Source: JAFDWI01 sp040255345
GTDB taxonomy: Bacteria > Actinomycetota > Acidimicrobiia > Acidimicrobiales > Iamiaceae
Length of the DNA stretch: 51,021 nt
Direction of reading: 5' to 3'
Assembly (NCBI GenBank): GCA_040255345.1
Contig: JBDZUV010000003.1
Coordinates: 1 to 51,021, forward strand
Shown here: piece after piece, positions 9,184 to 17,460 of the stretch
Layout of the letters: every line of letters starts with the position of its first letter
Numbering within the stretch: the stretch's first letter is position 1
Program-made: the position numbers and the translations under genes
The notes under the pieces: generated by a model
Told to the model about the DNA's origin: nothing
Seen by the model: the letters and a program-made list of their open reading frames with translations, nothing else
Database searches by the model: none

Positions 9184-9902
9184 TCATCGGCCTGCTCTCG
9201 GATGCCCACGGCCACGTCGAAGGTTTTCGAGCGGGCCTGGGACTGCTGCGTCGGCTCGGCGCGGATCGGATCTTCTTTCTGGGCGACGCCGTCGGTTACC
9301 TGCCCGGTGCGGGGGTCGTCGAAGCCATCGCCGCGGAAGACGTGAGGCCGATCGCCGGGAATCACGAGGCGATGCTGCTCGACGTCGACGGCACGGTCGA
9401 CGACGACGTGTTCCGACTCGACGAGACCCGTCGCGAGCTCGGCGTCGTCGGCATGCAACGAGTGGCGGCGTGGCCCACGCGACGGGTCCTGGACACCCGC
9501 GTGGGGCCGGTGCTGTTGGTCCACGACAGCCCGTCGGGCGGTCGGCGCTACATCTACCCGGACACGGACCTGGCCGAACTCGGCCCCCTGCCGTGGCGGG
9601 TGGTGTGCATGGGGCACACCCACCGCCCGTTCGTGCGGCACAGCCGGTCGACGACGTTCGTGAACGTCGGGAGCTGCGGTCTGCCCCGCGACGACGGTCA
9701 CCTCGGCGCCGTGGCGACCCTGGACACCGTCACCGGCGAAGCGCGGATCTCGCGTTTCGACCTCCGTGCGGCACATCGCCGGGCGCTCACCCGGGTCGGT
9801 CCGGTCCATCAGGTCGTGCGCGCCTCGATGGACCGGCGGAACCCCGTGCGCGAGGCCGCTCGTCCGACCCATACCGCGAGCCGAAAGCAGCGAACACGAT
9901 GA
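9180..9902 (+). CDS. Metallophosphoesterase (YfcE/calcineurin-like)
   Basis: A 240-residue cytoplasmic dimetal phosphoesterase. Motifs appear in the family order: SDAHGH near the N-terminus, LGDAVGY, GNHE, VHDSP and GHTH. Start ATG 9180 was chosen because it overlaps the upstream stop as ATGA and places the first metal-binding Asp at residue 8; the longer open frame to 9099 lies inside the neighbouring gene. Co-translation with the priming transferase and the ATP-grasp enzyme suggests action on a phosphorylated glycan or nucleotide intermediate, but the substrate is not predictable. Confidence 0.88.
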   Translation: MIIGLLSDAHGHVEGFRAGLGLLRRLGADRIFFLGDAVGYLPGAGVVEAIAAEDVRPIAGNHEAMLLDVDGTVDDDVFRLDETRRELGVVGMQRVAAWPTRRVLDTRVGPVLLVHDSPSGGRRYIYPDTDLAELGPLPWRVVCMGHTHRPFVRHSRSTTFVNVGSCGLPRDDGHLGAVATLDTVTGEARISRFDLRAAHRRALTRVGPVHQVVRASMDRRNPVREAARPTHTASRKQRTR

Positions 9903-11110
9903 CCGAACAGATCACGGCACTGGTGACCGCTGTCGGCGGCATCGGCGTGGGCGAGCAGATCCTCAAGGCCCTGGTGCTGGTCGGCGGCTACCGCCTCGTG
10001 GCCTGCGACCTCGACGGTCGCACCCCGCAGTTCGCGCTCGCCGACGCGTCCGAGGTGCTGCCCGAGGCGGGTGATCCGAGCTACCTGTACGAGCTGTTCG
10101 ATGCGTGCGAGCGTCACGACGTCGACGTCGTGTTCATCGGCTCCGAAGCCGAACTCACGGTCGTGAGCGAGGTGCGCGAACAGTTCGCGAACGCCGGGAT
10201 CCTCGTGGCGATCAACCTGGCGTCCACGGTGCGGACCTGTTCCGACAAGAACCTCACCTCGCAGTTCCTGGCGGCACACGGTTTCGCCACCCCCCGTCAC
10301 GTCGTCGTCGCCCGCCATCACGACTGCGACGGGATCGACTGGTTCCCGGTCGTGGTCAAGCCATGCCGCAACGGGCGGGGTTCACGTGACTGCTACGTCG
10401 CGCAGGATCAACTCCAACTCCATTCCCTCCTGGACTATCTGGCCCCCCGGGAGGCGGCGGTGATGGTGCAGGAATACGTCGGCGATGCCGACAGCGAGTA
10501 CACCGTCGGAGTCCTCCACGATCTCGACGGGAACTTCCTGAACTCGATCGCCGTGCACCGGCGCCTCGACCTGCAGTTGTCGATCCGCCAATCGGTCCGC
10601 AACGAGAGCGGCAAGCGAGACCTCGGTGATCGACTGATCATCTCGTCGGGAGTGACCCAGGGCACCGTCGGCACCTTCCCCGAGGTGACCGGCACGTGTG
10701 AGGCGATCGCCCGGGCGCTCGACGCCCGCGGTCCCATCAACGTGCAGTGTCGGCTCGTCGACGGTGAGGTCGTCGTGTTCGAGATCAATCCCCGTTTCTC
10801 GGGTACGACGTCGCTCCGGGCGATGGTCGGCTACAACGAGCCCGACGTGCTCATCCGGCGCCATCTGCTGGGTGAATCGGTGCCCGAGCGCTTCCCGTAC
10901 CGGCCGGCGATGATCGTGCGTTCCCTGCGTGAATGGGTGGTGCCGGCGCAAGCGCCGATGTCGTCCTCGTCGCCCGACGCGCGAACGGCCGGGCGTGGGT
11001 CGGCTCCCGTCCTGACCGTCGCCGGGGCGGGCCCGATCGGTGCCGCGGGCGACGACCCCAGACCTGGGGACGGTACCGGGTCCGTCCAGGACCCCTCCCC
11101 TGGAGCCTGA
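9899..11110 (+). CDS. ATP-grasp domain ligase (carbamoyl-phosphate-synthase-like)
   Basis: A 403-residue ATP-grasp enzyme. Seen: an N-terminal Rossmann-like PreATP-grasp segment (TAVGGIGVGEQILKAL), VVVKPCRNGRGSR as the ATP-binding region, VQEYVGDADSEYT, and EINPRFSGTTS, which supplies the metal-binding Glu/Asn. Such enzymes form an acyl-phosphate and couple it to an amine or similar nucleophile; in glycan loci related proteins decorate sugars with amino acids (inference). The start ATG overlaps the metallophosphoesterase stop. The last 60 or so residues are Gly/Pro/Ser-rich and probably disordered. It is the last gene of its operon. Confidence 0.85.
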   Translation: MTEQITALVTAVGGIGVGEQILKALVLVGGYRLVACDLDGRTPQFALADASEVLPEAGDPSYLYELFDACERHDVDVVFIGSEAELTVVSEVREQFANAGILVAINLASTVRTCSDKNLTSQFLAAHGFATPRHVVVARHHDCDGIDWFPVVVKPCRNGRGSRDCYVAQDQLQLHSLLDYLAPREAAVMVQEYVGDADSEYTVGVLHDLDGNFLNSIAVHRRLDLQLSIRQSVRNESGKRDLGDRLIISSGVTQGTVGTFPEVTGTCEAIARALDARGPINVQCRLVDGEVVVFEINPRFSGTTSLRAMVGYNEPDVLIRRHLLGESVPERFPYRPAMIVRSLREWVVPAQAPMSSSSPDARTAGRGSAPVLTVAGAGPIGAAGDDPRPGDGTGSVQDPSPGA

Positions 11111-11123
11111 GGGCGACCTCAGG
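11106..11123 (+). terminator. Candidate hairpin at the end of the ATP-grasp operon
   Basis: The sequence CCTGAGG-gcga-CCTCAGG is a perfect 7-base stem with a 4-base loop; it overlaps the ATP-grasp stop codon. No T-run follows, so it may act as a U-tract-independent or processing hairpin. Confidence 0.35.
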
Positions 11124-11326
11124 TGGGCCCGGGCCGTCCCCACCTCGGGTCACGTCCCGGCGGTGTGATCCACCGCCGCGGGTGAAACGGTCGCGGTCCG
11201 ATACCCGGATTTGACGGCATCCGTACACTGGATGATCGGATTCGCCCCGATGCCGCTGCCCCTGATTCCTGCGGTCGGCGTCGCGCAGGCGACGAAGCCG
11301 CCGAGTAGAGGAGATCTGCAGACCAC

Positions 11327-11908
11327 ATGGCTGCCAAAGGCAAATGGGCGCAAGGCATTCCACCACGGAACTTCTCGTGGATCATGAAGGACCGCCTCGC
11401 GGTGTCCGAGCGCCCCGGCGGCTACGGCGCGAACCACCGCCGGGTGCGCCGCCAGGAGGAGATCATCTGGGTACGTGAACAGGGGTTCACCTGCGTGATC
11501 TCGATCATTCCCGCGCCGCACAACCTGCACAACTACGACGAGCTGGGGGTGACCTGGCGTCATCGCGGCTTCGACAACACCGAGGATCCATCGGAGTACC
11601 TGAGCCGCTTCTATCCCGAACTGCAGCAACTGCTCGCCGACGGCGAGAAGTTGCTCCTCCACGCCGACAACCTCGACGACGTGGTCTGTGGTCTGGTCAC
11701 CGGCTACCTGGTGTGGTCGGGGATGGTCCCGCGCGGTCCCGAGGCGGTCACGTTGGTGGAGCGGATGGTGAAACGTCAGTTGGGCCCCTATGGCCGTGAA
11801 CTCGTCCATGTGGCAGCGCGCCTTCCCGATGCCGACCCTGCGGCACGCGACGCGTTCGACCGGGCCCGGGCCGCGACGCCCGACGAACGGCCGACCCCGG
11901 CCAAGTGA
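11327..11908 (+). CDS. Dual-specificity-phosphatase-like protein lacking the catalytic Cys
   Basis: A 193-residue protein with an overall tyrosine-phosphatase-like layout: an N-terminal strand with IIWVREQGFTCVISI, then KLLLHADNLDDVVCGLV at about residue 107, where active enzymes have HCxxGxxR. The Cys after His is Ala, and the Arg of the P-loop is absent, so phosphatase activity is unlikely. It could be a phosphopeptide- or phosphometabolite-binding protein. A purine-rich AGAGGAGA sequence lies upstream of ATG 11327. It sits just before folB and folK in the same direction, but any link to folate is unproven. Confidence 0.6.
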   Translation: MAAKGKWAQGIPPRNFSWIMKDRLAVSERPGGYGANHRRVRRQEEIIWVREQGFTCVISIIPAPHNLHNYDELGVTWRHRGFDNTEDPSEYLSRFYPELQQLLADGEKLLLHADNLDDVVCGLVTGYLVWSGMVPRGPEAVTLVERMVKRQLGPYGRELVHVAARLPDADPAARDAFDRARAATPDERPTPAK

Positions 11909-11948
11909 CCGATCCAGTGGGGCGCCGCGACGCTGCAACCCGACGCCG

Positions 11949-12347
11949 ATGACCGGCGACCGAATCGAGTTACGTGGGCTGCGGCTGAGCGCACGCTGCG
12001 GGGTGCTGCCCGAAGAACGCGAACGTGACCAGCCGCTCGAGATCGACATCGACCTCGAAGGCGACCTTTCCGTCGCCGGGCGCTCCGATGCGCTGGTCGA
12101 CACGGCCGACTACGGGGCGATCTGCGACCTGGTCGCCCGGGTCTGTGCCGAATCGGCCCCACAGTTGCTCGAACACCTCGCCGAGACCATCGCCGCGGCG
12201 CTCGTCGCATCGGACGCGGTCAGCTCGGCGCCGGTCACCGCGGTGCAGGTCGCGGTGCGCAAACTCCGGCCACCGGTGCCCCAGCAGCTCGCCACGTCCG
12301 GTGTGCGGATCACCAGGACCGTCGATCGTCCGCGGGGTGGGGAGTGA
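11949..12347 (+). CDS. folB: Dihydroneopterin aldolase
   Basis: A 132-residue enzyme of folate synthesis that splits 7,8-dihydroneopterin into 6-hydroxymethyl-7,8-dihydropterin and glycolaldehyde. Seen: the family start IELRGLRLSARCGVLPEE, DTADYGAICDLV, LLEHLAETIAAALVA and the VQVAVRKLRPPVP strand near the C-terminus. Length fits the family. The longer open frame upstream overlaps the preceding gene, so ATG 11949 is preferred. Its stop overlaps the folK start as GTGA, giving translational coupling of two consecutive pathway steps. Confidence 0.93.
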   Translation: MTGDRIELRGLRLSARCGVLPEERERDQPLEIDIDLEGDLSVAGRSDALVDTADYGAICDLVARVCAESAPQLLEHLAETIAAALVASDAVSSAPVTAVQVAVRKLRPPVPQQLATSGVRITRTVDRPRGGE

Positions 12348-12814
12348 CCCGCGCCTTTCTCGGCCTGGGATCGAATCTGGGGGAACGGGAACGCTTTCTC
12401 GCCGACGCGCTCGGCACCCTCGGGGACTCGGTCCGGGCCGTGTCCGATGTGTACGAGACCGAACCGGTCGGTGGCCCGGGCGGCCAGGGTCCGTTTCTCA
12501 ATCTGGTCGTCGAACTCGACACCGATCTCGAGCCCGCTGCGCTGCTCGCCGTGTGCCGACGTCTGGAATCCGCGGCCGAGCGCGTGCGTGAGGTGCGCTG
12601 GGGTCCCCGCACGCTCGACGTCGACGTGCTCTGGATCGACGGGGTCACGCTCGACGATCCCGAATTGACCGTGCCGCACCCGCGCATGCGCCAGCGGCGC
12701 TTCGTGCTCGCGCCGCTGAGCGAGTTGGCACCCGAGTTGGTCGACTCCGAGGACCTCAGACTGTCGGCGGGGACGGTGCACCGGTTGGGTCCGCTGCGGG
12801 AACTCCTCGCCTGA
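12344..12814 (+). CDS. folK: 2-amino-4-hydroxy-6-hydroxymethyldihydropteridine pyrophosphokinase
   Basis: A 156-residue HPPK that transfers pyrophosphate from ATP to the product of FolB. Seen: FLGLGSNLG at the N-terminus, YETEPVGGPGGQGPFLN, the catalytic-loop RWGPRTLDVDVLW (family PRTLDLDIL) and VPHPRMRQRRFVLAPL. The GTG start overlaps the folB stop by 4 bases. Neither folP nor folE is present in this window. It converges with the next, minus-strand gene. Confidence 0.95.
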   Translation: MTRAFLGLGSNLGERERFLADALGTLGDSVRAVSDVYETEPVGGPGGQGPFLNLVVELDTDLEPAALLAVCRRLESAAERVREVRWGPRTLDVDVLWIDGVTLDDPELTVPHPRMRQRRFVLAPLSELAPELVDSEDLRLSAGTVHRLGPLRELLA

Positions 12815-12846
12815 CGCGGCCGGTGTGACCCGTCGAGACGGCTGGA

Positions 12847-13257
12847 TCAGATGCGGCCGCGCAGGTGGAGGAACTGGTTCCGCAGATGCTCGGCGCTCTC
12901 CGGGTCGGTGGCGACCATGACGACCGGCGCCGCATCGCCCAGCGCGAACGCCACCACGGCCAACTTGCGGTTCCAGGTGATCTCGATGCCGGTGACCCGT
13001 GCCAGCTCCACACTGCCGAGCGGCCGGGTGACCTTCGACCCCCAGCCGTTGCGGTACACCAGGATGCGGTTCGGGGTGAGCGCCAACGTCATCTTGGGCG
13101 CCAGCGGAAACCTCGACGCCGACGACATCCGGGCGGGGTCCAGGAACTCGTCGCCCTTGGGTAGGGTCGCCGCCATGGCCGCCAGCAGCGGATCGGCGAC
13201 GGTGAAGTCCGCGGTACGTGTGGCCCGTACCCGCAGCATGTCGGCGGTATCTTCCAC
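12847..13257 (-). CDS. Hypothetical protein, possible PH-like fold
   Basis: A 136-residue soluble protein of unknown function. The pattern is alternating short strands (MTLALTPNRILVYRN, KVTRPLGSVELARVTGIEI, LAVVAFAL, PVVMVATD) ending in a helix (AEHLRNQFLHLRG), which resembles bacterial PH-domain-like proteins; this is a structural guess. The GTG at 13257 was chosen because GGAGAGG stands 5-6 bases upstream; ATG 13239 is the alternative. It is a single gene between convergent folK and the divergent DUF2520 gene. Confidence 0.62.
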   Translation of the reverse strand: MEDTADMLRVRATRTADFTVADPLLAAMAATLPKGDEFLDPARMSSASRFPLAPKMTLALTPNRILVYRNGWGSKVTRPLGSVELARVTGIEITWNRKLAVVAFALGDAAPVVMVATDPESAEHLRNQFLHLRGRI

Positions 13258-13383
13258 GGAGGCCTCTCCCGATCGACGGGCCGGATCCGCTGTCGTGATC
13301 CGGGCCGACCACGACGTTACCGGGCCGGGGCGGAAGCGGTCGGGTATTGCCGCCCACTCGGCCGTCGGCGGTACGGTGCGGCC

Positions 13384-14226
13384 GTGACGGCTCTTTCGAC
13401 CAGCCCGTCGCTGGCACGGCGGGTGCGCATCGTCGGACCGGGACGCGTGGGCGGTGCGTTCGCGCGGGTGCTCGCGGATCTCGCCTGGGACGTCTCGGGT
13501 CCGGTGGGCCGTTCGGGCGACCTCGCCGGCGCGGCGCACGAGGTCGACCTCGTGGTCATCGCGACGCCCGACGGCTCGATCGCCGACGTGGCCGGGGCGA
13601 TCGACCCCGACCGGTCCGCGCTGGTCGTGCACGTGGCGGGGTCGCTCGGCCTCGAGGTGCTCGCCGGCCACCCGCGGCGTGGCGCGTTGCATCCGTTGGT
13701 CTCCATTCCCGACGTGGCGACCGGCGCCGCCCGTCTGGTCGACGGCGCCTGGTTCGCCGTCGCGGCCGACCATGACGGCGACCTCGAGCTGCTGGGAGCA
13801 CTCGTGGCGTCGCTGCACGGCCACCGCGTCACGGTGGGCGACGCCGACCGCGCCGCGTACCATGCCGCCGCGGTGGTCGCATCGAACCACCTGGTGGCGC
13901 TGATGGGCCAGGCCGAGCGCATCGCGGCCACCACCGGCGTTCCGGTCGAGGCGTTCGTGAAGTTGGCGAACCAGACCCTCGACGGGCTCACGACCACGAC
14001 ACCCGCCGTGGCACTGACCGGGCCGGTGCGGCGTGGCGACTGGGCCACGGTCGCCCGCCATCTCGACGCGCTGGAGCCCGCCGAACGGCCCGGGTATGCC
14101 GCGCTCGCCGAGCTTGCGGCCAGACTCGTGCCGGGTGGTGCCGCGCCCCCGTCGTGGTTGGCGGCGGCCCGACGTGGCGATGGCCCCGACGCCAGACGCG
14201 GCGGCGCGAGGACCGGTCGTGAGTGA
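13384..14226 (+). CDS. Rossmann-like/DUF2520 protein, candidate pantothenate-pathway reductase
   Basis: A 280-residue NAD(P)-binding protein: an N-terminal Rossmann motif VRIVGPGRVGGAFARVL, VVIATPDGSIADVA, then the DUF2520 helical half containing YHAAAVVASNHLVALM and LANQTLDGL. The fold resembles 6-phosphogluconate-dehydrogenase-like reductases, including ketopantoate reductase. The stop overlaps panC by 8 bases, so co-translation with panC-panD is likely, and a role as a ketopantoate reductase is a plausible inference, not shown. The start is GTG 13384. The C-terminal 30 residues are Arg/Gly-rich and look disordered. Confidence 0.8.
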   Translation: MTALSTSPSLARRVRIVGPGRVGGAFARVLADLAWDVSGPVGRSGDLAGAAHEVDLVVIATPDGSIADVAGAIDPDRSALVVHVAGSLGLEVLAGHPRRGALHPLVSIPDVATGAARLVDGAWFAVAADHDGDLELLGALVASLHGHRVTVGDADRAAYHAAAVVASNHLVALMGQAERIAATTGVPVEAFVKLANQTLDGLTTTTPAVALTGPVRRGDWATVARHLDALEPAERPGYAALAELAARLVPGGAAPPSWLAAARRGDGPDARRGGARTGRE

Positions 14227-15130
14227 GCTGATCACCACGATCGTCGAGCTGCGCGGTCGGCTCGACGCCGCGCGCGCGGCGGGTCGCAGCGTCGGATTCG
14301 TGCCCACCATGGGATACCTGCACGACGGGCACGCCGCGTTGGTGCACGCCGCGCGCGCGGCCTGCGACGTCGTGGTCGTGTCGATCTTCGTCAACCCTCT
14401 GCAGTTCGCGCCCGACGAGGACCTTGCGGCGTATCCCCGCGACCTGGAACACGACCTGGCGATCATCGGTGCCGCGGGCGGCGACCTCGTGTTCCATCCG
14501 GAGGTGGGCGAGATGTACCCGGCTCCCGTCGCGACGACGGTGTCGGTGACGGGCCTGAGTGCAGCGTTCGAAGGCGCCAGTCGTCCGACCCATTTCGCCG
14601 GGGTGGCCACCGTGGTCACCAAACTGTTCGCGATCGTGGGGCCGTGCCGGGCGTACTTCGGTGAGAAGGACTACCAGCAACTCGCCGTGGTGCGCCGCCT
14701 CGCCGCCGACCTGTCGTTGCCGGTGGAGGTGCTCGGCGTGCCGATCGTCCGAGAAGCCGACGGCCTGGCGATGTCGAGCCGGAACGTCTATCTCAACCGG
14801 GCCGAACGTGCCGTGGCACCGACGCTGTACGCGGCATTGGTGGCGGGTCGGGACGCGGTGCTGGGAGGCGTCCGTGACGCCGGCGCCGTCGAAGCGGTCA
14901 TGCGTGCCGTGGTCGACGCGGAGCGCCTGGTCGACCTCGACTACGCGGCGGTCGTCGACGCCGCGACGTTGCTGCCCGTCGATCGGCTGGTCGGCGACCT
15001 GCGCCTGTTGATCGCCGCTCGTCTGGGACGTCCCCGCCTGCTCGACAATCTCGGCGTCACCGTGCCCGAGGAGACCGTCGAGGTGACCGGTGCAGCCGCC
15101 GACGCCGGTCGACTTGGGCCGTCCGGGTGA
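14219..15130 (+). CDS. panC: Pantothenate synthetase (pantoate-beta-alanine ligase)
   Basis: A 303-residue cytoplasmic ligase joining pantoate and beta-alanine with ATP to make vitamin B5. Seen: FVPTMGYLHDGHAALV (HIGH-like ATP motif), VSIFVNPLQF, YPRDLEHD, FGEKDYQQLAVV and MSSRNVYL, all family hallmarks in order. GTG 14219 is the start because longer versions lie inside the preceding gene; it overlaps that gene by 8 bases. PanD downstream supplies the beta-alanine. Confidence 0.96.
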   Translation: MSELITTIVELRGRLDAARAAGRSVGFVPTMGYLHDGHAALVHAARAACDVVVVSIFVNPLQFAPDEDLAAYPRDLEHDLAIIGAAGGDLVFHPEVGEMYPAPVATTVSVTGLSAAFEGASRPTHFAGVATVVTKLFAIVGPCRAYFGEKDYQQLAVVRRLAADLSLPVEVLGVPIVREADGLAMSSRNVYLNRAERAVAPTLYAALVAGRDAVLGGVRDAGAVEAVMRAVVDAERLVDLDYAAVVDAATLLPVDRLVGDLRLLIAARLGRPRLLDNLGVTVPEETVEVTGAAADAGRLGPSG

Positions 15131-15231
15131 CGAGCGGGCAGACTGGAGACGACAATGACGAGGGGGTGACCGCAGCTGCGGCACCCACCATGTGCGCCCG
15201 AACCGGCGCCGGCAGTGAGGAAGGTCCACCG

Positions 15232-15675
15232 ATGCGTCGTCGCATGATGAAATCCAAGATCCACCGAGCCACGGTCACCGACGCGGACCTGCACTACGTG
15301 GGCTCGATCACCGTCGACGCGGACCTGATGCTCGCGGCGGACCTGACCGAGTACGAGCAGGTCGCCGTGGTCGACATCGACAACGGCAGCCGCCTGGAGA
15401 CCTACGTGATCGCCGGTGCGCCCGGGTCGGGTTCGATCTGTCTGAACGGGGCGGCGGCCCGGCTGGTGAGCCCGGGAGACAAGGTCATCGTCATCTCCTA
15501 TGCCGACTTCGACGAGGCCGAACTGGCGGACTACGCGCCGCGGATCGTGCACGTGGACACGGCGAACGCACCCGTCGACGAGGCGCTCGCACGCGAGCTT
15601 GCCGCGCTCGACACCCCGGCGCCGCGGCCCTACCACGAGGTGGCCGGCGTCGACGTGCCCTCGTCGGTCGCCTGA
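15232..15675 (+). CDS. panD: Aspartate 1-decarboxylase precursor
   Basis: A 147-residue pyruvoyl enzyme that converts aspartate to beta-alanine for PanC. Seen: MMKSKIHRATVTDADLHYVG followed by S, where self-cleavage between Gly24 and Ser25 makes the pyruvoyl group; with ATG 15232 the Ser is residue 25, the usual family position. NGAAAR and DKVIVISYADF complete the fold. GAGGAAGG lies 7-15 bases upstream of this ATG. A GTG at 15127 overlapping the panC stop would add 35 unconserved residues and is less likely. Confidence 0.95.
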   Translation: MRRRMMKSKIHRATVTDADLHYVGSITVDADLMLAADLTEYEQVAVVDIDNGSRLETYVIAGAPGSGSICLNGAAARLVSPGDKVIVISYADFDEAELADYAPRIVHVDTANAPVDEALARELAALDTPAPRPYHEVAGVDVPSSVA

Positions 15676-15859
15676 ACTCGACGTGACCGGCGGAGTGGTG
15701 GCCGNNNNNNNNNNNNNNNNNNNNNNNNNNNNNNNNNNNNNNNNNNNNNNNNNNNNNNNNNNNNNNNNNNNNNNNNNNNNNNNNNNNNNNNNNNNNNNNN
15801 NNNNTCGACGTGCCCTCGTCGGTCGCCTGAACTCGACGTGACCGGCGGAGTGGTGGCCG
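15650..15859. other. Artificial assembly gap with duplicated 55-bp flanks
   Basis: Positions 15705-15804 are 100 N. The 55 bases before the gap (15650-15704) are identical to the 55 bases after it (15805-15859). Both copies contain the end of panD and the start of nadB, which cannot both be real without a duplicated gene junction. Collapsing the two copies gives panD stop, a short spacer and an intact nadB. The natural sequence is therefore probably continuous here. Confidence 0.9.
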
Positions 15860-17460
15860 CGTCGGACGACGGGCACTTCGATCTGCTGGTCGTCGGATCG
15901 GGGGTTGCGGGACTGTCCGCGGCGATCGCCGCGGCGACCGATCACGGGATGCGGGTGGCCGTGGTCACCAAGGGGGAATTGTCGGATTCGACGACCCGCT
16001 GGGCCCAGGGAGGGGTGGCTGCGGTCTTGTCCGACGTCGACGACTCGGTCGAGCTGCACGTCACCGACACGATCAGTGCCGGTGCCGGACTCTGCGATGA
16101 CGACGCGGTGCAGCTCCTCGTTTCCGAAGGTCCCCGACGGGTCGGCGTGCTCATGGAGCTGGGGGCGGTGTTCGACCGCGATGCCGACGGGCGTCTCGAG
16201 TTCGCCCGCGAAGGTGGGCATTCGAGTGCGCGGGTGATCCACGCCGGAGGGTCGGCCACCGGCGCCGAGGTCGAACGGGCACTCGACGCTGCCGCCCGCC
16301 ACCGCGCGATCGTGATCCACGAGCACTGGTTCGCGTTCGACCTGATCCTCGAGGGTGGCCGGTGTGTCGGCGTCCGGGGCCTCGACGTCGACGGTGCGGT
16401 CACGGAGATGCGTGCCGCCAACGTGCTGCTCGCCACCGGCGGGGCGGGTCAGCTCTTCGCGGTCACGACGAACCCGCACGAAGCCACCGGTGACGGCACG
16501 GCGATGGCGCTGCGGGCCGGGGTGGCCGTCGCGGACGTCGAGTTCATGCAGTTCCATCCGACGGCACTCCACGTGCCGACCATGCCACGACCGCTGCTCA
16601 CCGAGGCCCTGCGCGGACACGGCGCGCTGCTGCGTGGGCCGGACGGGCAGCGGTTCACCGACGAGCTCCAGCCCCGCGACGTGGTGTCGCGGGCGGAGAC
16701 CGCGGTGATGATCGAGACCCGCACCGATCACGTGTGGTTGGACGCCACGGTCCTCGACGATTTCGAGGGCCGTTTCCCGAACATCGCCGCCGAACTGGTC
16801 ACGGCCGGGCTCGATCCGGCGCGTGACTGGTTGCCGGTGGCGCCGGCCGCGCACTACCTGTCTGGCGGTGTGGTCACCGACCTGTCCGGGGCATCGAGCC
16901 TGCCCGGGTTGTGGGCGGCCGGCGAGGCGGCGTGCACCGGTGTGCACGGAGCGAACCGTCTGGCGTCGAACTCGCTGCTCGAAGGGCTCGTGTTCGGGCC
17001 GCGCGTGGTCGAGGCGATCGCCGACGGCCAGGACGGGGCGGTGATCGATGGGGCCATGCGCTCGGTTCGTGCCGCTGAGACCGACGCGGTCGATTGCGGT
17101 GGTGAGATTGCCGGCAAGACGCTGCCGCCGGTCAGCCGCGTCGCGCCGTCGGGCGGGGACGCGCCGTCACCGGTCGAGCTCGACCAGTTGCGCACCGATC
17201 TGCAACGCGCGATGACCTTCGATGCCGGCGTGCTCCGCAGCGAGGAGAGTCTGGCGCGGGCAGCGGGTCTGCTCGACTCGGTGGCGGCCCGGGTGGGCGC
17301 GCCGTCGGATCCTGCGTCGTGGGAACTCGCGAATCTGTGCACGGTCGGCAGCGCACTCGTGCGAGCGGCCCGGGTCCGCACCGAGTCACGTGGGGCGCAC
17401 ACTCGGGTCGACCATCCCGAGACCGACCCGGCTCTCAGGCTCCGCCTCGTTCAACGCTGA
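15838..17460 (+). CDS. nadB: L-aspartate oxidase
   Basis: A 540-residue FAD flavoprotein that oxidises L-aspartate to iminoaspartate, the first step of de novo NAD synthesis. Seen: VVGSGVAGLSAAIAA (FAD dinucleotide motif), STTRWAQGGVAAVL, REGGHSSARVIH, NVLLATGGAGQLF, EFMQFHPTAL, the GVHGANRLASNSLLEGLVFG FAD-binding stretch, and a C-terminal helical domain. GTG 15838 follows the N gap; a second copy of the first bases stands before the gap. NadA, which condenses iminoaspartate with DHAP, is not in the window; NadC lies about 9.8 kb downstream instead of next door. Confidence 0.95.
   Translation: MTGGVVAASDDGHFDLLVVGSGVAGLSAAIAAATDHGMRVAVVTKGELSDSTTRWAQGGVAAVLSDVDDSVELHVTDTISAGAGLCDDDAVQLLVSEGPRRVGVLMELGAVFDRDADGRLEFAREGGHSSARVIHAGGSATGAEVERALDAAARHRAIVIHEHWFAFDLILEGGRCVGVRGLDVDGAVTEMRAANVLLATGGAGQLFAVTTNPHEATGDGTAMALRAGVAVADVEFMQFHPTALHVPTMPRPLLTEALRGHGALLRGPDGQRFTDELQPRDVVSRAETAVMIETRTDHVWLDATVLDDFEGRFPNIAAELVTAGLDPARDWLPVAPAAHYLSGGVVTDLSGASSLPGLWAAGEAACTGVHGANRLASNSLLEGLVFGPRVVEAIADGQDGAVIDGAMRSVRAAETDAVDCGGEIAGKTLPPVSRVAPSGGDAPSPVELDQLRTDLQRAMTFDAGVLRSEESLARAAGLLDSVAARVGAPSDPASWELANLCTVGSALVRAARVRTESRGAHTRVDHPETDPALRLRLVQR

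Noticed and set aside
11211..11229. TTGACG and TACACT upstream of the phosphatase-like gene as a promoter
   Set aside because: The two elements are only 7 bases apart, which is incompatible with one sigma70 promoter; no better pair was found.
15805..15837. Second copy of the panD 3' end after the gap
   Set aside because: It belongs to the exact 55-bp overlap of two contigs, so it is not a pseudogene or duplicated gene fragment.
14941..16947. Long minus-strand open frame across the first N gap
   Set aside because: It is antisense to panC, panD and nadB, which have clear family motifs, and it is open only because of high GC content and the N stretch.
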